Shown here: piece by piece, positions 33,831 to 42,900 of the stretch
How positions within the stretch are numbered: the stretch's first letter is position 1
Layout of the letters: each line of letters starts with the position of its first letter
Assembly (NCBI RefSeq): GCF_011046245.1
Contig: NZ_CP049241.1
Location: forward strand, 2,186,001 to 2,250,000
Origin: Allorhizobium pseudoryzae
Lineage (GTDB): Bacteria; Pseudomonadota; Alphaproteobacteria; Rhizobiales; Rhizobiaceae
Direction: 5' to 3'
DNA: 64,000 nt
The notes under the pieces: model-generated
What the model was told of the DNA's origin: nothing
Database searches by the model: none
What the model saw: the letters and a program-made list of their open reading frames with translations, nothing else
Made by a program: the position numbers and the translations under genes

Positions 33831-33842
33831 TGTCTTACGCCC

Positions 33843-35252
33843 TCAATCTTCCAGTACCCAGGTGTCCTTGGTGCCGCCGCCCTGGCTGGAATTGACCACC
33901 AGCGAGCCCTGCTTCAGCGCCACGCGGGTGAGCCCGCCCGGAATGATCTTCACCTTGTCGGACACCAGAACGTAGGGCCTCAGATCCACGTGGCGTGGCG
34001 CGATGCCCTTGTTGACGAGGATCGGCACGGTGGAAAGTGACAGCGTCGGCTGGGCGATGTAATTGCCGGGCTTTGCCTTCAGCTTGTCGGCAAAATCGGC
34101 GCGTTCCTTCTTGGAGGCGGTGGGGCCGACCAGCATGCCGTACCCGCCGGAACCGTGCACTTCCTTGACCACCAGTTCTTCCAGGTGCTCCAGCACGTAT
34201 TTCAGGCTGTCGGCCTCGGAACAGCGCCAGGTCGGCACGTTTTCCAGAAGCGGCTTGCGACCGGTGTAGAATTCGACGATCTCCGGCATGTAGGAATAGA
34301 TCGCCTTGTCATCGGAAATGCCGGTGCCGGGCGCATTGGCAATCGTGATGTTGCCGGAGCGGTAGACATCCATGATGCCCGGCACGCCAAGCGCCGAATC
34401 CGGGCGGAAGGTCAGCGGATCGAGGAAATCGTCATCGACGCGACGGTAGAGCACATCGATCGCCTCGTAACCGCGGGTGGTGCGCATCTTCACCTTGCCG
34501 TCGATGACGCGCAGGTCCGAGCCTTCGACCAGCTCGACGCCCATGGTATCGGCGAGGAAGGAGTGTTCGTAATAGGCGGAGTTGTAGATGCCGGGCGTCA
34601 GCACCGCAACGCGCGGTTTGCCCTTGCAGCCGGGCGGTGCGAGCGAGGCCAGCGACTGGCGCAGCAGATACGGATAATCCTCCACCCGCTGCACCTTGTT
34701 CAGGGTGAAGAGTTCCGGGAACATCTGCATCATGGTTTCCCGGTTCTCCAGCATGTAGGAGACGCCGGAGGGGGTGCGGGCATTGTCTTCCAGCACATAG
34801 AACTGGTCTTCGCCGGTGCGCACGATATCGGTGCCGACGATATGGGTGTAGACACCGCCCGGCGGCTTGAAGCCGATCATCTCCGGCAGGAAGGCGACGT
34901 TCTTCTCGATCAGCGCGCGCGGAATGCGCCCGGCGCGGATGATTTCCTGCTTGTGGTAGATGTCGTCCAGGAAGGCGTTGAGCGCCAAGACGCGCTGTTC
35001 GATGCCCTGCGCGAGCTTGCGCCATTCGCGGGCGGATATGATGCGGGGGATGATGTCGAAGGGGATCAGTTTTTCGGAGGAATCGGCGTGTCCGTAGACT
35101 GCGAAGGTGATGCCGGTCTTGCGGAAAATGTTCTCGGCGTCCCGGGATTTCTGGATGAGATGCGCAGGATCCTGGGCGTCGTACCACTCTTGGTAGGTCT
35201 GGTAGGGCGGTCGCGAACGGTTGTCCGCAGTCAACATTTCATCAAATGCCAA
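33843..35252 (-). CDS. Circularly permuted ATP-grasp protein (DUF404/DUF407)
   Basis: 469 residues. Family stretches include FRKTGITFAVYGHADSSEKLIPFDIIPRII, DIYHKQEIIRAGRIPRALIEKN, FYVLEDNARTPSGVSYMLENRE and the C-terminal VVKEVHGSGGYGMLVGP, where lysine and glycine-rich loops bind ATP in the permuted order. It likely activates a carboxylate and joins it to an amine (peptide-like ligation). It is first in the operon with the alpha-E and transglutaminase-like genes. The true substrate is unknown in any organism as far as can be said from the sequence. Confidence 0.92.
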   Translation of the reverse strand: MAFDEMLTADNRSRPPYQTYQEWYDAQDPAHLIQKSRDAENIFRKTGITFAVYGHADSSEKLIPFDIIPRIISAREWRKLAQGIEQRVLALNAFLDDIYHKQEIIRAGRIPRALIEKNVAFLPEMIGFKPPGGVYTHIVGTDIVRTGEDQFYVLEDNARTPSGVSYMLENRETMMQMFPELFTLNKVQRVEDYPYLLRQSLASLAPPGCKGKPRVAVLTPGIYNSAYYEHSFLADTMGVELVEGSDLRVIDGKVKMRTTRGYEAIDVLYRRVDDDFLDPLTFRPDSALGVPGIMDVYRSGNITIANAPGTGISDDKAIYSYMPEIVEFYTGRKPLLENVPTWRCSEADSLKYVLEHLEELVVKEVHGSGGYGMLVGPTASKKERADFADKLKAKPGNYIAQPTLSLSTVPILVNKGIAPRHVDLRPYVLVSDKVKIIPGGLTRVALKQGSLVVNSSQGGGTKDTWVLED

Positions 35253-35556
35253 TGGTGTATTCCCCGTTTTTGGTCATAAGAGTACAAGGTTTGCGCCTTT
35301 GCAAGCACCCTTGCGCAAGGAAGCGGCAATTTAATTATCGTCACCGGAGACGACCTCGACAGCCTTACGGAGGACCGCACAAAGCTTGTGCAAATGCTCG
35401 CGGGACGCGTTCTTTCACTCCCTTTCCTTTTCAGGCTCTTGGCTGTCAGATTTTCTGTCCAAAGGGTTCAGTTTTTATCCTTTGACTGAAATTCAGCCAG
35501 GCTTTACCGCTCGCCTGCACGCTTCGTTGGCATTTTCATCAAGGCTCTTATTGGTC
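35253..35556. other. Intergenic region between the ATP-grasp operon and the DMT exporter
   Basis: About 300 bases holding the promoters of two divergent units. Frames here lack ribosome sites and continue into coding sequence by chance. No clear hairpin, repeat or operator found. Confidence 0.35.
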
Positions 35557-36426
35557 ATGTTGTTCCGTCTGGCTCCGGTCGTCTTCGTGTTTTTGTGGTC
35601 GACCGGCTGGATCGTTGCCAAGATTGCCGCCACCCATGCCGATCCCTTGACCTTTCTCGCCATGCGCCACGCTTTGGCGGCCCTGGCCTTTGCGGGTATC
35701 GCTACGCTGGTTAGGGCGCCGTGGCCCTCCTCGCGGCTTGCCGCGGCGCATGGGTTCCTCTCCGGCGTGCTGCTGCACGGGCTTTATCTGGCCGGCCTGT
35801 GGTGGGCGATCGGGCAGGGCGTGCCGGCGGGTCTGTCCGGCATCATCGCCGGTCTGCAGCCGCTGCTGACTGGTCTGTTCGCTCTGGCCCTTCTAGGGGA
35901 GCGCCTGGGGCGCGCGCAGATCGCCGGCCTCGTGCTCGGCTTTTCCGGCATCATGATTGCCGTCTCGCCGCAATTTGCCGGCCTGTTCTCCACGGGGCTC
36001 TCGGGGCTTGCCTTTCCGGTGCTCGTCAATCTGGTCGCGATGCTCTCTGTCACGCTCGGGACGCTCTACCAGAAGCGGTTTCTCGGCGCCGGCGATTTGA
36101 GAACGATTGCGGTGTGGCAATATCTCGGTGCGGTCGCGGTCACCCTGCCGCTCGCCTTTTTGCTGGAGGACCTGCATTTCGACTGGACCTATGGGGCCAT
36201 CGGCGCCATGGCCTGGTCCGTGTTCGGCCTGTCGATGGGCGCGGTGGGGCTGTTGCTCTATCTCATCCGCCGCGGCCAGGTCTCCCGCGCCGCCTCGCTC
36301 ATCTACATGGTCCCGCCGCTGGTGGCGGTGGAGGCGACCGTCATTTTCGGCGAGCCGCTGAGTGTGCCGATGATCATCGGAACGGTGATCGTGGTGATGG
36401 GGGTTTATCTGGTGAACCGGCGGTGA
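35557..36426 (+). CDS. DMT superfamily exporter (EamA family)
   Basis: 289 residues from the ATG at 35557 (MLFRLAPVVFVFLWSTGWIVAK). An upstream extension to 35386 has poor protein character. Ten hydrophobic helices in two EamA repeats: FLWSTGWIVAKIAATHADPLTFLAMRHALA starts the first, and MLSVTLGTLYQKRF the second, ending with the signature ASLIYMVPPLVAVEATVIFGEPLS. Such proteins export amino acids or small metabolites; the substrate cannot be told. It stands alone, before the mqsRA module. Confidence 0.88.
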   Translation: MLFRLAPVVFVFLWSTGWIVAKIAATHADPLTFLAMRHALAALAFAGIATLVRAPWPSSRLAAAHGFLSGVLLHGLYLAGLWWAIGQGVPAGLSGIIAGLQPLLTGLFALALLGERLGRAQIAGLVLGFSGIMIAVSPQFAGLFSTGLSGLAFPVLVNLVAMLSVTLGTLYQKRFLGAGDLRTIAVWQYLGAVAVTLPLAFLLEDLHFDWTYGAIGAMAWSVFGLSMGAVGLLLYLIRRGQVSRAASLIYMVPPLVAVEATVIFGEPLSVPMIIGTVIVVMGVYLVNRR

Positions 36427-36512
36427 TTCCCGCTTCATCCCGGACTATCCCCGGCAGAGAATATGCCAGGCGGCGTATGGAGAACACCTGATCCGATGGT
36501 ATACTTGCTGAA

Positions 36513-36529
36513 TTACCCAAATAGGGTAA
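36513..36529 (+). promoter_or_regulatory. Palindromic operator of mqsRA
   Basis: TTACCCAAATAGGGTAA: 6-bp arms TTACCC/GGGTAA around five bases, ending eight bases before the toxin start. MqsA represses its own operon by binding such a palindrome (AACCT-type arms in E. coli), so this is a natural binding site for the MqsA at 36843. Confidence 0.7.
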
Positions 36530-36537
36530 AATAGCGC

Positions 36538-36840
36538 ATGGAAAAGCGGGTTGCCCATTATGATCTGACTGCCATCATTGCGTTGGTCCGCCGCCGCCGC
36601 GCGTCGGCCTTTACAAAGACAGCTCTTGATGGCGGCCGGCGCATGGGACTGACGCTTTTAGATATGGTGGATGTTGTTTGCGCACTCACCCCGAAGTTGC
36701 TCTACAAATCGATGACGACTTATGCCGACGGGCAGGTCTAGCAGGATGTATACCATGCGCCGACCCCCGCCGGAAAAGCCTATATCAAGGTGACTCTCCG
36801 GGAGGATGGCGCACTGGTGATCCAGTTCAAGGAGTTGTGA
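36538..36840 (+). pseudogene. mqsR: MqsR-type mRNA interferase toxin with an in-frame nonsense codon
   Basis: The frame reads MEKRVAHYDLTAIIAL ... LYKSMTTYADGQV, then TAG at 36739-36741, then continues unbroken as QDVYHAPTPAGKAYIKVTLREDGALVIQFKEL to TGA at 36840. Without the stop it would be 100 residues, the normal MqsR size (98 in E. coli). E. coli MqsR has Trp67 at the aligned position, so a single TGG to TAG change explains the break. Catalytic residues equivalent to Lys56, Gln68, Tyr81 and Lys96 are otherwise kept. The 67-residue product would lack most of the active site. Confidence 0.85.
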
Positions 36841-36842
36841 CG

Positions 36843-37250
36843 ATGAAACGGGTGTGTGTGAACTGCGAAGATCACAATGCCATGCAGGCCTTTTCCGGTG
36901 AAACGCATACTGTCGAATTTCGCGGTGCAAGTGCGGTGGTGGAAAAACTGTCCGGCTTCCGTTGCCTAGCCTGCGGCGAGGTGGAATTCGACGAGGAAAG
37001 CGCCGAGCGATACGCAGAAGCCGGAGATGCACTCGTCAGGGCCGCGCGAGCGGAGGCCGGTTCAGAGCTCCGGCGCATTCGCAGGAAACTGGGCCTGAAC
37101 CAGGTCGAAGCCTCTCGGTTGACGGGAGGCGGTCACAACGCCTTTTCCCGCTATGAGACCGGCAAGGTCACCCCAACGCCTGCGGTCATCAATCTCTTCC
37201 GCCTGCTCGACCGCCATCCGGAAGAAGTTGACCGCCTCAAACGTGCATAA
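36843..37250 (+). CDS. mqsA: MqsA-type antitoxin
   Basis: 135 residues. The N-terminal zinc-binding domain has two cysteine pairs (Cys5/Cys8 and Cys41/Cys44, matching 3/6 and 37/40 of E. coli MqsA), and the C-terminal Xre-type helix-turn-helix is SELRRIRRKLGLNQVEASRLTGGGHNAFSRYETGKVTPTPAVINLFRLL. It starts two bases after the toxin stop. The gene is intact and should still repress the shared promoter, although the toxin is broken. Confidence 0.9.
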   Translation: MKRVCVNCEDHNAMQAFSGETHTVEFRGASAVVEKLSGFRCLACGEVEFDEESAERYAEAGDALVRAARAEAGSELRRIRRKLGLNQVEASRLTGGGHNAFSRYETGKVTPTPAVINLFRLLDRHPEEVDRLKRA

Positions 37251-37291
37251 AAGGACACGCTGAGCGAACCTTCTTCGTTTGTTGCAAAAAA

Positions 37292-37323
37292 AACACCCGC
37301 CTGCGTTGCCACAGGCGGGTGTT
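37292..37323 (-). terminator. Rho-independent terminator of the DEAD-box helicase gene
   Basis: A perfect 12-bp stem AACACCCGCCTG / CAGGCGGGTGTT with an 8-base loop. On the minus strand it is followed by eight T residues. It lies 24 bases after the helicase stop. Confidence 0.9.
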
Positions 37324-37347
37324 GAAAATCACGCGATGTACGCTGGA

Positions 37348-38934
37348 TCAGGCGCGGTCGCGGCGGCGCTGGCCGCCGTTTTCGCTGCCGCCGAACTTTA
37401 CCGGGCCGCCATTGGCGGGCTTGGCGCCGCCGCGGTTGCCAGAGGGCTTCGGGCCATTACGATGGTTACGCTTCGCACCGGTTGCCTCATGCGGGGCATG
37501 CGGAGCGTGGCGGTTTTCGCCACCATTGCCGCGCTTGCGGGCATCGCCCGGCTTGCCGCCGAACGGCTTCTTGCGCTGCTGGCCGAAATCCGACGTTGTA
37601 TCCATGTCGCCGTCGAAGGCCGGGGCCTCGTCGCGCGGGCGGTCGAAACGCGGAGCAGTGTTGCGGCGGGCATTGCGGCCATCGCCACGGCCACCGTTGC
37701 GACCGGCGCCATCACCGCGGGCACCGTTTTCACGCGGCTGACCATTGCCACGGCCCTGGCCGCCGCGCGCCTTCTGCGGCCGCTCTGGGCTGCGCAGTTC
37801 CGACGGGCGTTCGCCGGAGGCGACCGTGATCTCGATGTTCATCAGGCGTTCGATGTCGCGCAGCAGGCGGGTTTCGTCCGGGGCGCAGAAGGCGATCGCG
37901 ATGCCATCGCGGCCGGCGCGTGCCGTGCGGCCGATGCGGTGGACATAGGCGTCCGCCACTTCCGGCAGGTCATAGTTGAAGACGTGGGTGACGCCCGGAA
38001 TGTCGATGCCGCGCGCGGCCACATCGGTTGCCACCAGAACGCGGATCTCGCCGTCCCGGAAGGCCTTCAATGCGCGCTCGCGCTGGCCCTGGCTCTTGTT
38101 GCCGTGGATGGAGGCAACCTTGAACTCGACCTGTTCCAGATGCTTGGAGAGCTTCTCGGCACTGTGCTTGGTGCGCAGGAACACCATGGCGCGGCCATCC
38201 GGATTGGCGCGCAGCGATTCCTTCAGAAGCACGGTCTTGTCGTTCTTGCCGGCAACGAAATGCACATACTGTTCGACCTTGTCGGCAGCCTTGCCGGGCG
38301 GGGTGACTTCCACCTTCACCGGATCGGTGAGGAAGTCCTTGGCGAGTTCTGCAATCGCCTTCGGCATGGTGGCGGAGAACAGCAGCGTCTGGCGGTTCTT
38401 CGGAACCATCTTCGAAATCTTGCGCAGGTCATGCACAAAGCCGAGGTCGAGCATCTGGTCGGCTTCGTCGAGGACGAGGTACCGCACGGTGGTGAGACCG
38501 ATCGCCTTGCGGCTGATGAGGTCGAGCAGGCGGCCCGGCGTTGCCACCAGGATGTCGGTGCCCTTTTCCAGCATCTGCTGCTGCTTGTTGATCGAGGCGC
38601 CGCCGACGACAGAATTGATCTTCAGCGGCGTGCCGCGCACATAGCTCTTCAGGTTGACGGCGATCTGGTTCACCAGTTCGCGGGTCGGTGCGAGGATCAG
38701 CGTGCGGGTGGTGCGGTTGTCCGGGCGCTTCGGGTCCTTCAGCAGCATCTCGATCAGCGGCAGGCCGAAGGCGGCCGTCTTGCCGGTGCCGGTCTGGGCA
38801 AGGCCCACCAGGTCGCGGCTCTGGAGGAGAAGCGGAATGGCCTCGGCCTGAATCGGCGTCGGTGTATCGTAGCCGAGCGTTGCAAGCGTGGATACGATCT
38901 GCTTGGACAGGCCAAGCTCTTGGAAATTCGTCAA
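37348..38934 (-). CDS. DEAD-box ATP-dependent RNA helicase (RhlE type)
   Basis: About 528 residues if started at the TTG at 38934 (AAAGG upstream; LTNFQELGLSKQIVSTL). The open frame extends to 39183, but the extra residues look non-coding. The Q motif (TPTPIQ), Walker A AQTGTGKT (46-53), PTRELVNQ, DEAD in VLDEADQML, SAT, and HRIGRTARAG are intact. The C-terminal 150 residues are an Arg/Gly/Asn-rich, disordered RNA-binding tail (RNGGRGDGRNARRN). RhlE-type proteins remodel ribosome precursors and mRNA, often in the cold. A single gene with its own terminator. Confidence 0.92.
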   Translation of the reverse strand: MTNFQELGLSKQIVSTLATLGYDTPTPIQAEAIPLLLQSRDLVGLAQTGTGKTAAFGLPLIEMLLKDPKRPDNRTTRTLILAPTRELVNQIAVNLKSYVRGTPLKINSVVGGASINKQQQMLEKGTDILVATPGRLLDLISRKAIGLTTVRYLVLDEADQMLDLGFVHDLRKISKMVPKNRQTLLFSATMPKAIAELAKDFLTDPVKVEVTPPGKAADKVEQYVHFVAGKNDKTVLLKESLRANPDGRAMVFLRTKHSAEKLSKHLEQVEFKVASIHGNKSQGQRERALKAFRDGEIRVLVATDVAARGIDIPGVTHVFNYDLPEVADAYVHRIGRTARAGRDGIAIAFCAPDETRLLRDIERLMNIEITVASGERPSELRSPERPQKARGGQGRGNGQPRENGARGDGAGRNGGRGDGRNARRNTAPRFDRPRDEAPAFDGDMDTTSDFGQQRKKPFGGKPGDARKRGNGGENRHAPHAPHEATGAKRNHRNGPKPSGNRGGAKPANGGPVKFGGSENGGQRRRDRA

Positions 38935-39193
38935 GTCGAATACCTTTCGGGGGCGCCAAAAGAGGTCGCCCGGACGGCACCATGCCGTTCGGTCTGCCTT
39001 TGGCGTCAAGAACCCCGCGTGAAATGGGAACTTGTCAGTGGGAAATTGCTTTCCGGCGCGGGCCCATCTTCGGGCACCAGCTTTGTGCGCCTTGTTCCTT
39101 CTTCGCGAACCATTTTCGTCGCAGGGCCAGCTCACGCGGCGGCCGGAAGGTGAAAGCTGGACTGCATGTGCTGCTTTGCACACAAAAAGTCAA

Positions 39194-39221
39194 GAGCCCG
39201 CGTCGAAATCGCCGCGGGCTC
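39194..39221 (-). terminator. Rho-independent terminator downstream of the small exported protein gene
   Basis: A 9-bp stem GAGCCCGCG / CGCGGGCTC with a 10-base loop. On the minus strand it is followed by a T-rich stretch (TTGACTTTTTG). It lies 17 bases after the stop at 39238. Confidence 0.8.
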
Positions 39222-39237
39222 CTGTTCTCGTCCTTGT

Positions 39238-39585
39238 TCAGTAGGCCGGGCAGACCTTCACGCGAAAGGCGTCGCCCCAGTCGTTCTCGCGCCATTCGTA
39301 ATGGCAGCGGGGGCGCTGCGGCGGGGCTTCCTGGTAATAGGTCTGGTGATAGACCACGGGCGGTGGTGGCGGTGGGTCGATATAGACGCGTTCGTGATAG
39401 ACGGGACCGCGCGGCTGATTTGCGATCGCCCCGCCGACGATGCCGCCGACGGCACCGGCGGCGACACCCGCCCAGAAGTCATCGCGGGCTTCGGCGGCAG
39501 GGGCCGTTGCCGCAAGCGCGCCGGCCAAGGTCAGCGAAACAAGACCGGCGGTAAGGCATGTTCTTATAACGGTCATGGCATTCAT
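39238..39585 (-). CDS. Small exported protein with a glycine-zipper segment
   Basis: 115 residues from the ATG at 39585 (a second ATG at 39576 has better spacing from GAAAGGA). The signal peptide ends near APAAEA. The mature part shows DFWAGVAAGAVGGIVGGAIANQ, a glycine-zipper membrane or oligomer segment, then a poly-proline stretch (DPPPPPPVVYHQTYY) and a C-terminal RCHYEWRENDWGDAFRVKVCPAY with two cysteines. Typical of small rhizobial envelope proteins; no function is known. Confidence 0.75.
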   Translation of the reverse strand: MNAMTVIRTCLTAGLVSLTLAGALAATAPAAEARDDFWAGVAAGAVGGIVGGAIANQPRGPVYHERVYIDPPPPPPVVYHQTYYQEAPPQRPRCHYEWRENDWGDAFRVKVCPAY

Positions 39586-39907
39586 CCTTTCACCCTTCAA
39601 TGCTGATGGGTACAGCTTGACGATCAACCTGGAAGCTGGCGAAAAGATGGAAAAATCAGTGGGATAAGTCTGAACATCCGTTCATCTGACAGCAGCTTTC
39701 GGCTGAACCTTGCCGGGTGCCTCACGTTCAAAAGTGGTATCGCGGCGAAAATCTGCCGGATCTGTGGCGCGGGTGAGGCGGACCCGACGCGGTTGGTCCA
39801 GCGCCGCCGGGATCGCGGCCGCCAAAAGCTGTTTGATGCAGCGCAATGGCTCGTTAACCACATTCATGCCATTCCCTTGATAACCTGGAACCATACGAAT
39901 CACTCCG
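39586..39907. other. Intergenic region before the hybrid kinase
   Basis: About 320 bases between the small exported protein and the kinase, transcribed away in both directions. The short frames have no ribosome site or protein-like content. No repeats or recognisable operator seen. Confidence 0.35.
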
Positions 39908-42900
39908 GTGGTGGGCGATTCGTCGGGGAATAATTTGACCAACGACGGCGAACTACTGCAGCGCGCCTGCGAGCGCATCAACGATCTCAACGTGCCAGCC
40001 TTCATCAAGGATGGAGCGTTGCGCTATGTTGCCGTCAACGATGCCTTTGCCCGGCTGCACGGTGCAGAGCGGCACCAGTTCGTCGGCCGCCTTTCGCAGG
40101 AATTCGGCCTGCGCATCGAGGATGAAGACTGCCATGAACGCCAGCGGCGGACGCTGGTCTTCGGCAGCGACGAGATCGCGTCGGTGCGCGACCGCTCCGG
40201 GCGCATCCTGCACGACATCCGCATCGAGCGCTTCATTTCGGAAGACGACAAGGCCTACCTGTTCGCGGTGTTCGAAGAGGGGGAAGCGAAGGTCGCTCCT
40301 GTGACGGCTCGGGCGGAAGGCGGGCTCCGGGAGTTTTCGGATGCGGGTGTGAACCTCGACATGCTGGGCTCGGCTCTGGATCTTCTGGATGCCGGGATCG
40401 GCATTTTCAGCGAGACGAACCAGCTTCTTTATTTCAACGACGAACTGGCCAATTATTTTCGTTCCCTCGGGTTCGAGCTTCGCACGGGAAATGATCTTCG
40501 CGAGGTGGTCGAAGGGATTTACGACCATCACAATGGACGCGAGCCGAAACCGCAGGACGCCTGCGATTCACGCCGTGACTGGATCGATGGTCGGATGGAA
40601 ATCCTGTCGCGACGGAATTGGCAGGCGACCGAACCGCTGCCGGACGGGCGCTGGCTGCGAAGCGTCAACAAGCGGCTGGACAATGGCTGGCTGATCATCC
40701 TTCGCCTCGACGTGACCGAATTCAAGGTGCAGGAGATGCGTCTCGGCAAGAAGATCGAGGAGGCGGAGATCTACCGCGCCGCTTTCGAGGACTTGCCGGT
40801 CGCGGTGTTCCTGCGCGACAGCCAGCGGCGGCTGGTCTATGCCAATGCCGCCTACGAGGGGATGCTCGGCGATCAGCGGGACCGCTTCATCGGCCAGACG
40901 GAAGAGGAAATGTTCCCCGGTCGTGCCGAAATCTTTCGGGCGGAGAACGACAGGATTCTCAACGAAGGCGGGTCGCTCGAGAAGAGCGAGGACGTTCCTT
41001 TTCGGGATGGCCGATCGATTTCCGCCATCACGCGGCTGGGACGGATTTCATCTCCTGCCGGTGAACCCTATATCGTCGGGTCGATCACCGATGTGACGCT
41101 GGTCCGTGATGCCCAGAAGGAGGCAGAGCGACTACATTCCGAGCTTCAATCGATCCTGGACGCGCTGCCGGTCGGGGTCGCGATCTTCGATCGCGATCTG
41201 TGCATCGAATACGCCAATCCCATGCTGAACGAGTTCTGGCGGCTGGAGCACGAGAACTATCGCGATTGGAGTGGCGAAACCTATCGGTCGTTCCTCAAAT
41301 TCAACTTTGATCGCGGCGCCTATGTTCATGAGGGCGTGGATTTCGAAACCCTCTACGAACGGCGTGTGGCGATGTGGCGCGACACGGGTCCGTTCAAGGC
41401 GTTCGAACTGTCCAACATCGACGGTCGCTGCATACTCGTCGATCGCTCGCATGTCGCTGATGGGAAGATCCTGATCAGTTGTGTCGATATCACCGGCATC
41501 CGGAAGCATCAGCGGGAGGTACAAGAGGCGCGTGAGGCCCTCGACCGCCATGCCCTGATGATGCATGAGGCCACCAGCGCGATGTCGCAGGGGCTCTTGG
41601 TGCTGCGCAATGATGCTGTTTTCTTCGCCAATGATGCGCTGATCGACATGCTGGAGGTTCCGGCGGAAAAATTCGAGCAGGGCAAGGACTGGCTCGAAGC
41701 CTTCGACTATCAGGCGGAGCGCGGCGATTTTGGGGCTGAGGAAAACGCACAGAGCATTCGGTCGCGATTGCTCGGCCAAGGCCAGCAACGCGTCCCCTTG
41801 AAGCTTTCGATTTGCATTGGCGGGCGCCGGTGGGTGGATATCGAAAGCAAGCTGAGCGGAAGCAGCAATATTCTCGTCGTTTTTACCGATGTGACCGAAG
41901 TCCGGCAGCGCGAGCGCGAGCTTGAGGGGCTGTTGATGCGTGCCGAGGCGGCGGATCGGGCGAAATCCGAATTCCTGGCCAATATGAGCCATGAGATCCG
42001 CACACCGATGAACGGCGTGCTCGGCATGGCCGAACTTCTGTCGAAATCCAACCTCGACACGCGCCAGAAGACGTTCACCGACATCATCATGAAGTCCGGC
42101 AATGCGCTTCTGACGATCATCAACGACATCCTGGACTTCTCCAAGATCGATGCCGGCCAGATGGCGCTTCGCCAGGCGCCGTTCGACCCGGTGGATGCGA
42201 TCGAGGACGTGGCATCGCTGCTCTCCTCTTCCGCCGCGGAAAAGGATATCGAACTCATCGTGCGCGGGGCCGATGTGCATCATACCGTCATGGGCGATGC
42301 CGGCCGCTTCCGCCAGATCATCACCAACCTGGTGGGCAATTCGATCAAGTTCACAGAACGCGGCCATGTTTTCATCGACATCCAGTCCGTCGTCAGGGAA
42401 GAGGCCGAGGTGGCCTTGACGATCCGGATCGAGGATACCGGCATCGGCATTCCGCAGGACCAGCTTCAAAAGATCTTCGAGAAGTTTTCGCAGGTCGATG
42501 GTTCATCGACGCGCCGCCACGAGGGAACCGGGCTCGGCCTTGCCATCACGTCCGGCCTTGTCGAGCTGTTCGGCGGAAAAATGGCGGTGGAAAGCGAACT
42601 CGGCAAGGGATCGGTCTTCACGGTCTCCGTCATCCTGCCGATCGCGCGGCAACGCGTGTCGAACGATCAGATCGCTCACAGCGTGCAGGGTGCCCGCGTG
42701 CTCGTCATCGACGATAATGCCGTCAACCGCCGGATCCTGACCGAGCAGTTGCGTCTCTGGGGCTTCGATTGCGTCGCCGTCGATAACGGGCGGGACGGAA
42801 TTGCCGTGCTGCGTGCCGCGGTCGAGATGGGTGCCCGCGTCGATGCGCTGATCCTTGACTATCAGATGCCGGGGATGAACGGCTTTGCCGTGGCCCGTCT

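Noticed and set aside
37348..39183. Full 611-residue start for the DEAD-box helicase
   Set aside because: The extra N-terminal 83 residues look like translated leader sequence (Arg/Trp/Lys-rich, no homology), and a TTG with an AAAGG site at 38934 gives the normal family N-terminus.
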